Source: Synechococcus sp. CCY 9618 (GTDB lineage: Bacteria; Cyanobacteriota; Cyanobacteriia; PCC-6307; Cyanobiaceae). Taken from it: 47,236 bases of DNA. Position 1 is the stretch's first letter. Each line of letters opens with the position of its first letter. The translations under genes were made by a program, and so were the position numbers. Below, in pieces: positions 20,245-29,073 of this stretch. The DNA is taken from positions 1-47,236 of the forward strand of contig NZ_JAFKRG010000041.1 in the NCBI RefSeq assembly GCF_019038415.1, in the 5' to 3' direction. The notes under the pieces were generated by a model. It was not told where the DNA came from and made no database searches. It worked only from the letters and a program-made list of their open reading frames with translations.

Positions 20245-22497
20245 GTGAGTGATCTGTTCAGCCACCAGGGGGAACAAACCCTGCGCCGGATTGCGCCGCT
20301 GGCGGATCGCATGAGGCCGCGCCGTCTCGACGATTTCGTGGGCCAGGAGGCGATCCTGGGCCCGGGCCGGCTGCTGCGTCGCGCCATCGCCGCCGACCGG
20401 GTGGGCAATCTGATCCTTCACGGCCCCCCCGGCACCGGCAAGACCACCCTGGCGCGGATCATCGCCGGCAGCACCCGGGCCCACTTCAGCAGTCTCAACG
20501 CCGTGCTGGCGGGGGTGAAGGATCTGCGGGCCGAGGTGGAGGCCGCCCGGCTCCGGTTGGGGCAGCACGGGCTGCGAACGATCCTGTTCATTGACGAGGT
20601 GCACCGCTTCAACAGCGCCCAGCAGGACGCCCTGCTGCCCTGGGTGGAGAACGGCACCGTGAGCCTGATCGGCGCCACCACCGAGAACCCCTACTTCGAA
20701 GTCAACAAGGCGCTGGTGAGCCGCTCGCGCCTGTTCCGCCTCCAGCCCCTGGAGCCCGGAGATCTGCGGGCGCTGCTGACACGGGCCCTGGCAGACCCGG
20801 AACAGGGTTTCGGCCAGCGCTCCGTGGAACTGAGCGAGACGGCCAGCGCCCATCTGCTGGATGTGGCCGGCGGTGACGCCCGCAGCCTGCTCAATGCCCT
20901 GGAGCTGGCGGTCGAGACCACCGAACCCGGCGACGACGGTGTGATCCGCATCGATCTGTCCATCGCCGAGGAGTCGATCCAGCAACGGGCGGTGCTCTAC
21001 GACAAGCAGGGGGACGCCCACTTCGACACGATCAGTGCCTTCATCAAGTCGATCCGGGGCTCCGATCCAGATGCGGCCCTGTTCTGGCTGGCCCGGATGG
21101 TGGAGGCCGGCGAGAACCCCCGCTTCATCCTGCGACGACTGCTGATCTCCGCCGGTGAGGACATCGGCCTGGCGGACCCCCAGGCGATGGTGGTGGTGGA
21201 GGCCTGCGCGGCGGCCTTCGATCGGGTGGGCCTGCCGGAGGGGCTCTACCCCCTGGCCCACGCCACCCTCTACCTGGCCGGCACCGAGAAGAGCAACAGC
21301 AGCCTGGGCTTCTTCGACGCCGTGAAGGCGGTGCGGGAGGGCCGCCGCCAGCAGGTGCCGGCCCATCTGCGCGACGCCAACCGGGACGGGCAGGCCTTCG
21401 GGGACGGGGTGGGCTACCGCTACCCCCACGCCTATGCCGACCACTGGGTGGCCCAGCAGTATCTGCCCACCGCCCTGCAGGGGGAGGTGTTCTGGCAGCC
21501 GGGGGCCCAGGGCTGGGAAGGGGGCCTGCGGCGCCGGCTGCAGCAGCGCCGGGCGGCCCAGCTGGCTGCCGCCGCCGAAACGGCCGCCGACGAGCGGGGC
21601 GACCTGCTGAGCAGCAGTCCGGACGACCCCCTGCTGCACCGCTGGCTGCAGCGCCAGGCCGGGGCGGAGGGGGAACGGCTCGACCGGCTGCGGCAGCGCT
21701 TCTGGGAGGAGGCCGCCATCGGACGCCTCGACCGGGTGCTGGTGGTCGAGGCCCAGTCGCTGCTCTGGGCCCTCGATCCGCTCGAGGCCGCCAGCGAGGG
21801 GGAAGTGGTGCTGACCACCCCCACGGCTGCCGTGCTGGAGCGATTGCAGGCCCAGCTGCAGCTGCTGGATCAGTTGCGGCGCCCCCGGCTGCTGGCGGTG
21901 GCCCCGGACGCTCCCGAGGGCCTGGAGGCCCTGGGGGCGGATCCTTGCGGCGGCGGGCGCTTCGAATGGATCGCAGCGCGTCAGCCCTGGCGCCACTGCA
22001 CGGCGGCCCAGAGGCTGGCCTGGCTGGAAGCCCTCACGGCCCTGGCCGTCCCCGGCGCCCGGGCCCGACTGCTGTTCAGCCATCCCCTGCTCGGGCCGGC
22101 GGGGAGCCTGCAGCAACTGCTGGGACCGGCGAACGAAGGCGCTGCTCCTGGAGCGCTGACAACCGCTGCCGCCAGCGAGCAGGACTGGCTGGCGGGGGAG
22201 GGGGACCAGGCCGGGCAGGTCAGGGCGGGGATGGAAGCACTCGGCTGGAGCGTGCAGCAGCGGGTCTGGGAGGAGGCCCTGGACCTGCCCCTCAGCGAGA
22301 CCCTGCTGGAGCGCTGGTTCGGCAAGGGTGCCAGCTACCGGAGGCATCTGGCCGCGGTGCTGCCGGCGCCCGAGCGGCGGCGCCTCGAAACCCTGTTCCG
22401 GGCGCGTCGGGGAGCCTCCCTGCCCCAGCCGCTGCGCCACACCCTGCTGCTGGCCCGGCATCCCGGGCCGGCGGTTGGCCCAGGCGAAAGACCATGA
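20245..22497 (+). CDS. RarA/MgsA-type AAA+ ATPase fused to a C-terminal unknown domain
   Basis: 750 residues from GTG 20245. Residues 1-about 430 match replication-associated recombination protein A: Walker [10 protein letters not shown] (60-68), Walker [11 protein letters not shown], sensor-1 region [12 protein letters not shown], and the tetramerisation/C-terminal part with [16 protein letters not shown] and [19 protein letters not shown]. RarA acts at stalled forks with SSB. Normal RarA stops near 440; here a further 300 residues follow, vaguely like a degenerate Rossmann/methyltransferase fold ([18 protein letters not shown]). This fusion architecture is known in cyanobacteria; the function of the extra domain is unknown. 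It is divergent from the adaptor gene. Confidence 0.88.
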   Translation: MSDLFSHQGEQTLRRIAPLADRMRPRRLDDFVGQEAILGPGRLLRRAIAADRVGNLILHGPPGTGKTTLARIIAGSTRAHFSSLNAVLAGVKDLRAEVEAARLRLGQHGLRTILFIDEVHRFNSAQQDALLPWVENGTVSLIGATTENPYFEVNKALVSRSRLFRLQPLEPGDLRALLTRALADPEQGFGQRSVELSETASAHLLDVAGGDARSLLNALELAVETTEPGDDGVIRIDLSIAEESIQQRAVLYDKQGDAHFDTISAFIKSIRGSDPDAALFWLARMVEAGENPRFILRRLLISAGEDIGLADPQAMVVVEACAAAFDRVGLPEGLYPLAHATLYLAGTEKSNSSLGFFDAVKAVREGRRQQVPAHLRDANRDGQAFGDGVGYRYPHAYADHWVAQQYLPTALQGEVFWQPGAQGWEGGLRRRLQQRRAAQLAAAAETAADERGDLLSSSPDDPLLHRWLQRQAGAEGERLDRLRQRFWEEAAIGRLDRVLVVEAQSLLWALDPLEAASEGEVVLTTPTAAVLERLQAQLQLLDQLRRPRLLAVAPDAPEGLEALGADPCGGGRFEWIAARQPWRHCTAAQRLAWLEALTALAVPGARARLLFSHPLLGPAGSLQQLLGPANEGAAPGALTTAAASEQDWLAGEGDQAGQVRAGMEALGWSVQQRVWEEALDLPLSETLLERWFGKGASYRRHLAAVLPAPERRRLETLFRARRGASLPQPLRHTLLLARHPGPAVGPGERP

Positions 22498-22519
22498 AAA
22501 AACCCCGGCTGGGCCGGGG
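22497..22519 (-). terminator. Rho-independent terminator of the DUF1400 gene
   Basis: On the minus strand CCCCGGC-CCA-GCCGGGG is a perfect 7-bp GC stem with a 3-base loop, directly followed by six T (plus-strand A run 22497-22502). It lies 43 bp beyond the stop of the minus-strand gene 22563-23234 and touches the rarA stop codon. Confidence 0.8.
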
Positions 22520-22562
22520 CTGAAGCGCCTGATGGGGAGGGCTGGCTCCCCTGGGCCTGGGC

Positions 22563-23234
22563 TCACCAGAGGCCGCGCACAGGTTCCTGCATCATCGGAG
22601 CCGGTGCCATGGTCTCTTTGACCATGGCCACGGGATCGGCCATCTGGTTGGCCTGGATGCAGGCGGGCAGGAAGACGTACCAGGAGAGCAGCGAGGTGCA
22701 CTGGGCGGTGCCGGGCTTGCAGCTGCCCTCGGAGCAGATGTTCTGCGCCCCGGTGTAAGTGTTGCAGAAATCCGCCAGGCGGAAATCGGTGGGCAGAGCC
22801 TTCATGATGCCCGCCGAGGAGATGCTGCCATCTGCTGCGTCACTGATGATCGCCGAGCGCAGCGCCTGCACTGCGTAGGTGTTCATGCTCCAGTAGGGGA
22901 AGTAGCTGTTGGTCGCGTTCTTCAGGAACTTGACCCCGGCGTCCGAGTAGAGGAAGCGGGACACCCCCACCAGGCTGACGGTGTAGGTCTTGTTCATGCC
23001 GTCCTTGATCTCGGTGGAGGTCCAGCCGGAACGGGCGAGGCCTCCTTCCAGACCCCTGTCGGTGATGTCACCGGAATCAAGGAAGGTGTCGAAGGCGCTC
23101 TGGGGGGTGGACCACACGGCACCACCGGTGTTCCAGCGGACGGGAAGATCGTTGTCGACGGCTGCCGAGGCGGGCAGCACGGTGGCCGTAACCGTCGATC
23201 CCAGGAAGAGACCGGCGAGAATGTGCTTGAGCAT
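22563..23234 (-). CDS. Exported DUF1400-domain protein (stand-alone)
   Basis: About 223 residues from ATG 23234 (23252 is also possible). A signal peptide (HILAGLFLGSTVTATVLPASA) precedes a domain resembling DUF1400: FDTFLDSGDI, VSLVGVSRFLYSDAGVKFL, ALRSAIISDAADGSISSAGI and a final MKALPTDFRLA. In cyanobacteria this domain usually precedes an alpha/beta-hydrolase; here no hydrolase domain follows. Instead a cysteine-rich tail appears (FCNTYTGAQNICSEGSCKP, TAQCTSL, PACIQA; six Cys). Probably periplasmic with disulfides. The family match is from memory of the motif pattern. It has its own terminator at 22497-22519. Confidence 0.65.
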   Translation of the reverse strand: MLKHILAGLFLGSTVTATVLPASAAVDNDLPVRWNTGGAVWSTPQSAFDTFLDSGDITDRGLEGGLARSGWTSTEIKDGMNKTYTVSLVGVSRFLYSDAGVKFLKNATNSYFPYWSMNTYAVQALRSAIISDAADGSISSAGIMKALPTDFRLADFCNTYTGAQNICSEGSCKPGTAQCTSLLSWYVFLPACIQANQMADPVAMVKETMAPAPMMQEPVRGLW

Positions 23235-23417
23235 GACAGGCGGCATTGACATCACAATCAACCTAGCCATCAGGGGTTGTGTTGCCTACAACGCTGCTCT
23301 GGTTTCTTCGCCAGCCCACACACAAGCCAAACAGACCTCTGCCGCGGCCGGCAGCGAAGGCAGGAGCCAGCGTTGAGCCCTTAGGGTGTGATCGACGTCG
23401 TCGTCAAGGTTTTGTCC

Positions 23418-23885
23418 ATGACCCTGCAGGTGGGAGATCCCGCACCCGAGTTCAGCCTTCCCGACCAGAAGGGAGAGGTCGTATCCCTTGCTGATCTGAA
23501 GGGGCAGCGGGTCGTCATTTATTTCTACCCCAAGGATGACACGCCCGGTTGTACCAAAGAGGCCTGTAACTTCCGCGATCGCTGGAGCGCCTACGAGACC
23601 CACGGCATCAAGGTGCTCGGGATCAGCAAGGACGGGGCCGCCAGCCACGGCAAGTTCGTCGCCAAGTACGACCTCCCCTTCACCCTGCTCACCGACGCCG
23701 AGCCCTGTCCGGTGGCTGAGGCCTATGGCAGCTACGGCCTCAAGAAATTCATGGGCAAGGAATACATGGGGATGATGCGTCACACCTTCGTGATCGATCC
23801 CGAAGGCAGGCTGGAGCGCATCTATCTCAAGGTGAAGGCCGAGGCTATGGCCGATCAGATCCTTGAGGACCTGGGTCTGGCCTGA
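23418..23885 (+). CDS. bcp: Thioredoxin-dependent peroxiredoxin, BCP/PrxQ type
   Basis: 155 residues from ATG 23418. It reduces hydroperoxides with electrons from thioredoxin. The active-site segment DDTPGCTKEACNFRD has the peroxidatic Cys45 and, five residues on, the resolving Cys50 as in atypical 2-Cys BCP. The rest of the fold is clear (PAPEFSLPDQKG at the start, RHTFVIDPEGRLERIYLKVK near the end). Several bcp/prxQ paralogues usually occur in cyanobacteria. Its last 41 bases overlap the end of the convergent coaX gene. Confidence 0.93.
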   Translation: MTLQVGDPAPEFSLPDQKGEVVSLADLKGQRVVIYFYPKDDTPGCTKEACNFRDRWSAYETHGIKVLGISKDGAASHGKFVAKYDLPFTLLTDAEPCPVAEAYGSYGLKKFMGKEYMGMMRHTFVIDPEGRLERIYLKVKAEAMADQILEDLGLA

Positions 23886-24594
23886 GGGCCACGAGGGCCT
23901 CCAGGCAGAGGTCGGGGCGGTCCAGGAGGCCATCTCCCCCCAGCTCGGGGGACCGCCGCAGCAGGGGAAGCAGGGCGGGCCCGTCCCCCCCGGTGAGCAC
24001 GATCCGGCAGCCGGGCTCCAAGGCCCGCACCTGCCGCGCCGCCTCCAGCACGGTGGCCGCCAGCCCCTCGGCCACCCCTCGGCCCATGGCCTCAGCGGTG
24101 TCCAGGGGCCAGGGCTCCCCCTCACCGGCGCCCGACAACCCGGCCCCCGCCAGCCCGGCCAGGGATGGCAATGCCTCGGTGCCCGCTCCCATGGCCGCCA
24201 GCTGCAGGCCGGCCCCCGCCATCAGCCGGCCGCCGGCGAAGCGACCGCGGCAATCCACACGGGTCAGGCTCAGCACCGTGCCGGCATCGGCCACGAGCAC
24301 CGCTCCGCCGACCTCCCGGGCGGCCCACCAGCCTGCCAGGGCCCGGTCGATGCCCAGCCAGGCGGGAGCCCCGGCCAGAGGCACATCCTCCAGGCCCAGC
24401 CGTGCCGCCGCCGGCAGCCTCGCCTCCGCTGGCACCGGTCCCACCGCAGCCCAGGCCAGGGGCGCCGCCACCGGCCCTGCCGCCGGCGTCCGATGCAGGA
24501 AACGCAGGCAGGGTTGGCCGGGGTCACCGGAAGCCTCGGCCCAGTGCCAGCGGCTGTTGCCGATCAGCAGCCAGCGGAGCTGGCTTTCCGGCAC
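23845..24594 (-). CDS. coaX: Type III pantothenate kinase
   Basis: About 249 residues of the ASKHA fold. CoaX phosphorylates pantothenate, the first step of coenzyme A synthesis. Motifs: LLIGNSRWHWA (phosphate loop, with the usual DxGN degraded to IGNS as in cyanobacteria), LGIDRALAGWWAA (substrate region GxDR), VLVADAGTVLSLTRVD (second phosphate motif with the catalytic Asp), and IVLTGGDGPAL (adenosine motif). The GTG start is one base after the cysH stop on the minus strand, so the two are translationally coupled. The 3' end overlaps bcp. Confidence 0.87.
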   Translation of the reverse strand: MPESQLRWLLIGNSRWHWAEASGDPGQPCLRFLHRTPAAGPVAAPLAWAAVGPVPAEARLPAAARLGLEDVPLAGAPAWLGIDRALAGWWAAREVGGAVLVADAGTVLSLTRVDCRGRFAGGRLMAGAGLQLAAMGAGTEALPSLAGLAGAGLSGAGEGEPWPLDTAEAMGRGVAEGLAATVLEAARQVRALEPGCRIVLTGGDGPALLPLLRRSPELGGDGLLDRPDLCLEALVALRPDPGPQGSDRP

Positions 24595-24595
24595 C

Positions 24596-25417
24596 TCAGA
24601 TGCCCTCGCCCATCAGCCCAGGCAGGTGGATGCCGCATTCCTGCTGCAGGCCGTTGAAACGGGTGGCCCGGCCGCTGGTGGTGCCGTCGTCGGGGGCGCT
24701 GCTGTGCCAGTCGCCCACGGTGGAGTAGCCCTGCTCGAAGAGGGGGTGCTGGGGCAGGTCATGCTCCTGCATGTAGTAATAGACATCGCGCCGGGTCCAG
24801 GTGAGCAGCGGCCGCAACGACCAGCGCTCCCGCACGGGATCGAGGCAGTGCATCCCCCCCCGGTGCTCGGTCTGGCCCGAGCGCACGCCGCTGGCCCAGC
24901 AGTGCACGTCGAGCTGCTCCAGGGCCCGGTCGAGGGGCTCCACCTTGCGCAGCCGGTTGTAGGTGCGCATGTCCTCGAGCTGGCCGGATTCCCACAGCCG
25001 GCCGTGCAGGGCCTCCATGCGGGCAGGGCTCATGCCGGCCTGCAGCACGTGCAGGTCGAGGCGGAGGCGGTCGCCGAGCTCGTCGGCGTAGCGGTAGGTC
25101 TCGGGGGGCAGATAGCCGGTGTCGACCCACAGCACCGGAATCGGGGGGCCGGAGCCGGCATCGCCCAGTCGGCTCACCATGTGCAGCATCACCGCCGACT
25201 GGATGCCGAAGCTTGTGGTGACGGCGAAGTGGCCGGCGAAGGTCTCATGGGCCCAGCGCATCCGGGCCAGGGCATCGAGGGGGGCCAGACCGCTGCGGGC
25301 GGCGACCAGGTCGATGGGGCTTCCATGCCGGTCCCTCGGCAGTCGCCGCAGAGCCGGATCCAGGCCCACTGCGCTGCCCTCGGGGCCGGGGGAAGCCGTG
25401 AGGGGAAAGGACACCAT
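24596..25417 (-). CDS. cysH: Phosphoadenylyl-sulfate (PAPS) reductase
   Basis: 273 residues from ATG 25417; ATGs at 25426 and 25429 are alternatives. CysH reduces PAPS to sulfite with thioredoxin in assimilatory sulfate reduction. The PP-loop region TTSFGIQSAVMLHM (67-80), WVDTGYLPPETYRYADEL, and RPLLTWTRRDVYYYM are typical. The C-terminal ECGIH gives the catalytic Cys261. The two CysCys/CxxC pairs of the [4Fe-4S] APS reductases are absent, so the substrate should be PAPS. The frame continues open upstream into the antisense of the next gene, which is not part of the protein. It is coupled to coaX. Confidence 0.92.
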   Translation of the reverse strand: MVSFPLTASPGPEGSAVGLDPALRRLPRDRHGSPIDLVAARSGLAPLDALARMRWAHETFAGHFAVTTSFGIQSAVMLHMVSRLGDAGSGPPIPVLWVDTGYLPPETYRYADELGDRLRLDLHVLQAGMSPARMEALHGRLWESGQLEDMRTYNRLRKVEPLDRALEQLDVHCWASGVRSGQTEHRGGMHCLDPVRERWSLRPLLTWTRRDVYYYMQEHDLPQHPLFEQGYSTVGDWHSSAPDDGTTSGRATRFNGLQQECGIHLPGLMGEGI

Positions 25418-25462
25418 GTCCTCCATCATCGCCCTTGGGTGACCCTTGGTTAGGGTTCGTCC

Positions 25463-26677
25463 ATGCAAGGGGACCCGGCACCAGCCCAGAACGTCGTCAT
25501 CGTCGGTGGTGGTTTCGGTGGCCTGTACACCGCCCTTGCCCTTGCCGAACACAGGAAACATCCCCCCGTCCTGCTGATCGAGCCGAACGACCGGTTCCTG
25601 TTTCTGCCGCTGCTCTACGAGCTGCTCAGCGGCGAACTGCGCAGCTGGGAGATCGCCCCCCGCTACGACAGCCTGCTGGCAGGCCGGGGGGTGGCCTGGC
25701 TTCAGGACCGGGTGGACCGCATCGATGCCGAAGCCCAGCGGGTGCACACAGCGGGAGGCCGCAGCCTGCCCTACGGCCGGCTGGTGGTCGCCACCGGCGC
25801 CGAGAGCAACACCTTCGCCGTGCCGGGCGCCGACCGCCACAGCCTCGGTTTCCGCAGCCTGGCCGATGTCGAACGGATTCAGTCTCTGATGGCGGACCTG
25901 AAGGCCCATCCCCGGCCGCTCCAGCGCATTGCCGTTGTCGGGGCCGGTCCCACGGGCGTGGAACTGGCCTGCAAGCTCGCCGACATGGCCGCGGGCAGTG
26001 CCGTGATCGAACTGATCGAGCAGGGGCCCCAGCTGCTCTCCCAGGCCCGGGCCTTCAACCGGGAGCAGGCGGCCCTCGCCCTGCAACGCCGCGACGTGCG
26101 GCTGCGCACCCGCACCCAGGTGGAGGCGGTGGGCGCCGAGACCATCACGCTGGGATGCCATCCGGAGGGCGACACGGCCCCCCACAGCGAAACCATGGCC
26201 GTGCGGGCGGTGCTGTGGACGGCAGGCCTGGGCTTTCGCCCGCCCCGGATCGATCCGGCTCCCGCCTGCGACGGCCGTGGACGCCTGCTGTGTGGTCCTG
26301 ATCTGCGCCTGCACAGCCACCCTCACCTCTTCGCGGCGGGGGATCTGGCCGCTCCTTTCGACCCGGACGCCGTCCCGGGCGAGGCCGACGGCAGCGCCAG
26401 TCCGGCCACGGCCCAGGTGGCCTTCCAGCAGGCTCCTGTGCTGGCCGACAACCTGATCCGCTCCCTGCGGGGAGAACCGCTGCAGCCCTTCCGCTGGAAC
26501 GACCTGGGCGAGATGATGAGCCTCGGCATCGGCGAAGCCAGCCTCACCGCCGCAGGCGTCACCCTGGCCGGTCCGGCCGCCTACCAGCTGCGTCGGCTGG
26601 CCTACCTCACCCGCCTGCCGGGCCGGTCCCATCAGCTGCGGGTGGCCGCAGGCTGGCTCGCCGACTGGACGCCATGA
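25463..26677 (+). CDS. Type II NADH dehydrogenase-like FAD/NAD(P) oxidoreductase
   Basis: 404 residues of the Ndh/Ndb family, peripheral flavoproteins that pass electrons from NAD(P)H to quinones without proton pumping. First Rossmann motif NVVIVGGGFGGLYTALALAE (FAD), second VVGAGPTGVELACKLADM (NAD(P)), and the FAD-closing motif LFAAGDLAAP; a quinone-site-like segment AQVAFQQAPVLADNL follows. Cyanobacteria encode several Ndb proteins, one (NdbB) acting on demethylphylloquinone; which paralogue this is cannot be settled here. It is divergent from cysH by about 45 bp and overlaps the HAD gene by four bases. Confidence 0.85.
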   Translation: MQGDPAPAQNVVIVGGGFGGLYTALALAEHRKHPPVLLIEPNDRFLFLPLLYELLSGELRSWEIAPRYDSLLAGRGVAWLQDRVDRIDAEAQRVHTAGGRSLPYGRLVVATGAESNTFAVPGADRHSLGFRSLADVERIQSLMADLKAHPRPLQRIAVVGAGPTGVELACKLADMAAGSAVIELIEQGPQLLSQARAFNREQAALALQRRDVRLRTRTQVEAVGAETITLGCHPEGDTAPHSETMAVRAVLWTAGLGFRPPRIDPAPACDGRGRLLCGPDLRLHSHPHLFAAGDLAAPFDPDAVPGEADGSASPATAQVAFQQAPVLADNLIRSLRGEPLQPFRWNDLGEMMSLGIGEASLTAAGVTLAGPAAYQLRRLAYLTRLPGRSHQLRVAAGWLADWTP

Positions 26678-27351
26678 TCCCGGCGGACAGTCCCGCGCAG
26701 CTCTGGCCGCGACCCCGGGGACTGCTGCTCGATGCCATGGGCACCCTGATCGGTCTGCGCGTCACGGTCGGTCACACCTATGCGTCGCTGGCGGCCGACC
26801 ACGGCATCAGCGTGGACGCCCGGGCCATCGACCGGGCGTTCCCCGATGTGCTGCGCCAGGCACCTCCCCTGGCCTTCCCCGGCCTCGACGGCGACCGGCT
26901 GCTGGAGGCGGAGCGGGGCTGGTGGGGGGAACGGATCGACGCCGTGCTCGAGGCGGCGGGGGCGGAGGGCGCTGGAGCGTCGCCCGCCCCGACGGCCCTG
27001 CACCACGCCCTGTTCGATCGCTTCGCCGACCCTTCCCTGTGGCACGTCTATGCAGAGGTGCCCGCCGTGCTGCATCGCTGGCACCGGGCGGGCCTGCGGC
27101 TTGCCGTGGTGAGCAACTTCGACCGTCGCCTGCAGCCCCTGCTGGAGGGCCTGGGACTGGGGGATTTGTTCGAGCGGGTGGTGGTCTCGAGCAGCGCCGG
27201 GGCCGCCAAACCCTCGCCCCTGCCCTTTCAGCTGGCGCTGGACTCCCTCGGGCTGACGGCCAGCCAGGTCTGGCATGTGGGCGACAGTCCGGAGGATCGG
27301 GCGGGGGCCGGGGCGGCCGGCATCCGCTGCCTGCTGGTGCGGCGTCCTTGA
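26674..27351 (+). CDS. HAD superfamily hydrolase, subfamily IA
   Basis: 225 residues from ATG 26674, overlapping the flavoprotein stop (ATGA). Motif I is LLLDAMGTL: the nucleophile Asp is present but the second Asp of DxDGT is Met, as in the REG-2/HDHD3-like group. Motif II LAVVSNF, motif III Lys in GAAKPSPLPF, motif IV HVGDSPEDRAGA. A helical cap lies between (about 35-110). The Met replaces the usual acid/base of phosphatases, so a plain phosphatase function is doubtful. Substrate unknown. The hflX start overlaps its stop (TTGA). Confidence 0.8.
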   Translation: MIPADSPAQLWPRPRGLLLDAMGTLIGLRVTVGHTYASLAADHGISVDARAIDRAFPDVLRQAPPLAFPGLDGDRLLEAERGWWGERIDAVLEAAGAEGAGASPAPTALHHALFDRFADPSLWHVYAEVPAVLHRWHRAGLRLAVVSNFDRRLQPLLEGLGLGDLFERVVVSSSAGAAKPSPLPFQLALDSLGLTASQVWHVGDSPEDRAGAGAAGIRCLLVRRP

Positions 27352-28994
27352 GGCAAGGGGTGCTGGCCGGCAGAACAACGGGTCTGAGGCCCGCGGAGCG
27401 GCGACGGCTGGAGAGCCTCTGTCATCGGCGCCATCCCAGCGATGCGGTGGCCGATCTGCTCACCCTGCAGCGGCTGGCGGCCGAGGCCCGCAACCTGGAG
27501 CTGCCCCTGACGCTGGTGGTGGACAGTCGGGGGCTCTGCCGGCTGCTCTGGGTGGGAGAGCTGGATCAGGCGGCACGTCTGCTGGAGAAGCTCCCCGGCC
27601 CGGCCCGGCGCCAGGGCGGCGACCTGCGGCTGCTCACCTGTGCGGGGACGGGACGCCAGCCCCAGCTGAACCCTTCCCCCCAGGAGGCTGTGGTGGGGAT
27701 GGACCTGGCGCCGGAGCTCTGGCTGCGCTTCGGCCCGCAATCCGAGGCCGGCGGACGCTGGCCGGCGGCGATCCACACCCCGACCAGCACGGGCGACAGC
27801 CCCTGGCACCCCTCCCTGGAGGGAGACCTGGCCGATCTCTGCGGCCGTGACCCCGCCGTTGTCGCTGCGGTGCGGACACCAGCCGCCGCGTCCCCCCCAC
27901 CGGCCCTGGACGGGCCCGAGCAGGTGCTCCTGCTGGTCCAGACCAGCGGCGACCGGGCCCTGAGCGACCGGCGCATCGCTGAACTGGAAGGCCTGGTGCG
28001 GAGCGCCGGCGCCGTACCGGTGGGCCGGGTGGAGCAGCGCCGCCATGGCCCCGTCTCCCGGAGCCCCTGGGGAGAAGGCAAGTTGCGGGAGGCGGCCCTG
28101 GAGGCCCGCCGCCTCGGCGCCAGCCTGGTGGTGGCCGACCGGGAGCTGACCCCGGCCCAGGCCCGTGACCTGGAACGCCTGCTGGATCTGCCGGTGAGCG
28201 ACCGCAGCGAACTGATCCTCGACATCTTTGCCCAGCGGGCTGCCAGTGGCGCCGGCCGGCTGCAGGTGGAGCTGGCCCAGCTGCGGTACCGGCTGCCGCG
28301 GCTCACCGGCCGAGGTCTGAGCCTGTCGCGACAGGGAGGGGGCATCGGCACCCGGGGCCCGGGGGAAACCCAGCTGGAAAAGGACCGGCGCGCCATCGCC
28401 CGCCGCATCGAACGGCTGCAGCGTGAGGTGCAGCGGCTGGGAGAGCACCGGGCCCGGCTGCGCCAGGGCCGTCGCGATCTCCCCCGGGTGGCTCTGGTGG
28501 GCTACACCAATGCGGGCAAGAGCTCACTGCTCAACGCCCTCACAGGAGCCAGCGGCAGCGCAGCCGTGCTGGCCGAGAATCAGCTGTTCGCCACCCTCGA
28601 TCCCACCACCCGCCGCATCGAGCGGACCGAAGGGTCCCCGGCGGGCAACCTGCCGCTGCTCGTGACCGACACGGTGGGGTTCATCCGCGACCTGCCCCCC
28701 CAGCTGATGGAGGCCTTCCGCTCCACCTTCGAGGAAGCCCTCGATGCGGACGGCCTGCTGATTGTCGTCGACCTGGCGGACCCGGCCTGGCCCGAGCAGC
28801 TCACCACCGTGCAGTCGATCCTGGATTCCCTGGAGGCCACCATGCCCAGACGCGTGATCGGCAACCAGATCGACCGCTGCCCCAGCGGTGAACTCGAGCG
28901 CGCCAGGGCCATGGATCCGGACGTGCTGTTCGTCTCGGCCACGGCCGATCTGGGCCTCCAGCATCTGCGCCGGGAGCTGCAGCGCTGGCCCTAG
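27348..28994 (+). CDS. hflX: Ribosome-associated GTPase HflX
   Basis: 548 residues from TTG 27348, which overlaps the HAD stop (TTGA); GTG 27360 is the alternative. The start fits the family opening (LAGRTTGLR, CHRRHPSD). HflX binds 50S subunits and splits stalled or hibernating ribosomes. Visible: a cyanobacteria-type N-terminal extension (about 1-180), the HflX N-domain (about 180-300), the signature GGIGTRGPGETQLEKDRRAI, a coiled coil, then the G domain: G1 GYTNAGKSSLLN, G3 DTVGFIRDLP, G4 GNQID (Gln where most GTPases have Lys), G5 VSATADLG. It ends 79 bp before the peroxiredoxin gene. Confidence 0.92.
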   Translation: MRQGVLAGRTTGLRPAERRRLESLCHRRHPSDAVADLLTLQRLAAEARNLELPLTLVVDSRGLCRLLWVGELDQAARLLEKLPGPARRQGGDLRLLTCAGTGRQPQLNPSPQEAVVGMDLAPELWLRFGPQSEAGGRWPAAIHTPTSTGDSPWHPSLEGDLADLCGRDPAVVAAVRTPAAASPPPALDGPEQVLLLVQTSGDRALSDRRIAELEGLVRSAGAVPVGRVEQRRHGPVSRSPWGEGKLREAALEARRLGASLVVADRELTPAQARDLERLLDLPVSDRSELILDIFAQRAASGAGRLQVELAQLRYRLPRLTGRGLSLSRQGGGIGTRGPGETQLEKDRRAIARRIERLQREVQRLGEHRARLRQGRRDLPRVALVGYTNAGKSSLLNALTGASGSAAVLAENQLFATLDPTTRRIERTEGSPAGNLPLLVTDTVGFIRDLPPQLMEAFRSTFEEALDADGLLIVVDLADPAWPEQLTTVQSILDSLEATMPRRVIGNQIDRCPSGELERARAMDPDVLFVSATADLGLQHLRRELQRWP

Positions 28995-29073
28995 GGCCGG
29001 CCCCCGTCCCACGGCGGCGCCGACGGGCGCACCCCGCCCTGTGCCAGCATCGAGAAGCTTCAATTTTTCTCCT

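Noticed and set aside
19024-22701. A 1225-codon minus-strand frame
   Set aside because: Only the part from about 20172 downstream encodes the adaptor lipoprotein. The rest is antisense to the rarA fusion gene and low complexity.
24596-26632. CysH as a 678-residue protein
   Set aside because: The upstream half is antisense to the NDH-2-like gene. Known CysH length and the ATG cluster at 25417-25429 fit the short form.
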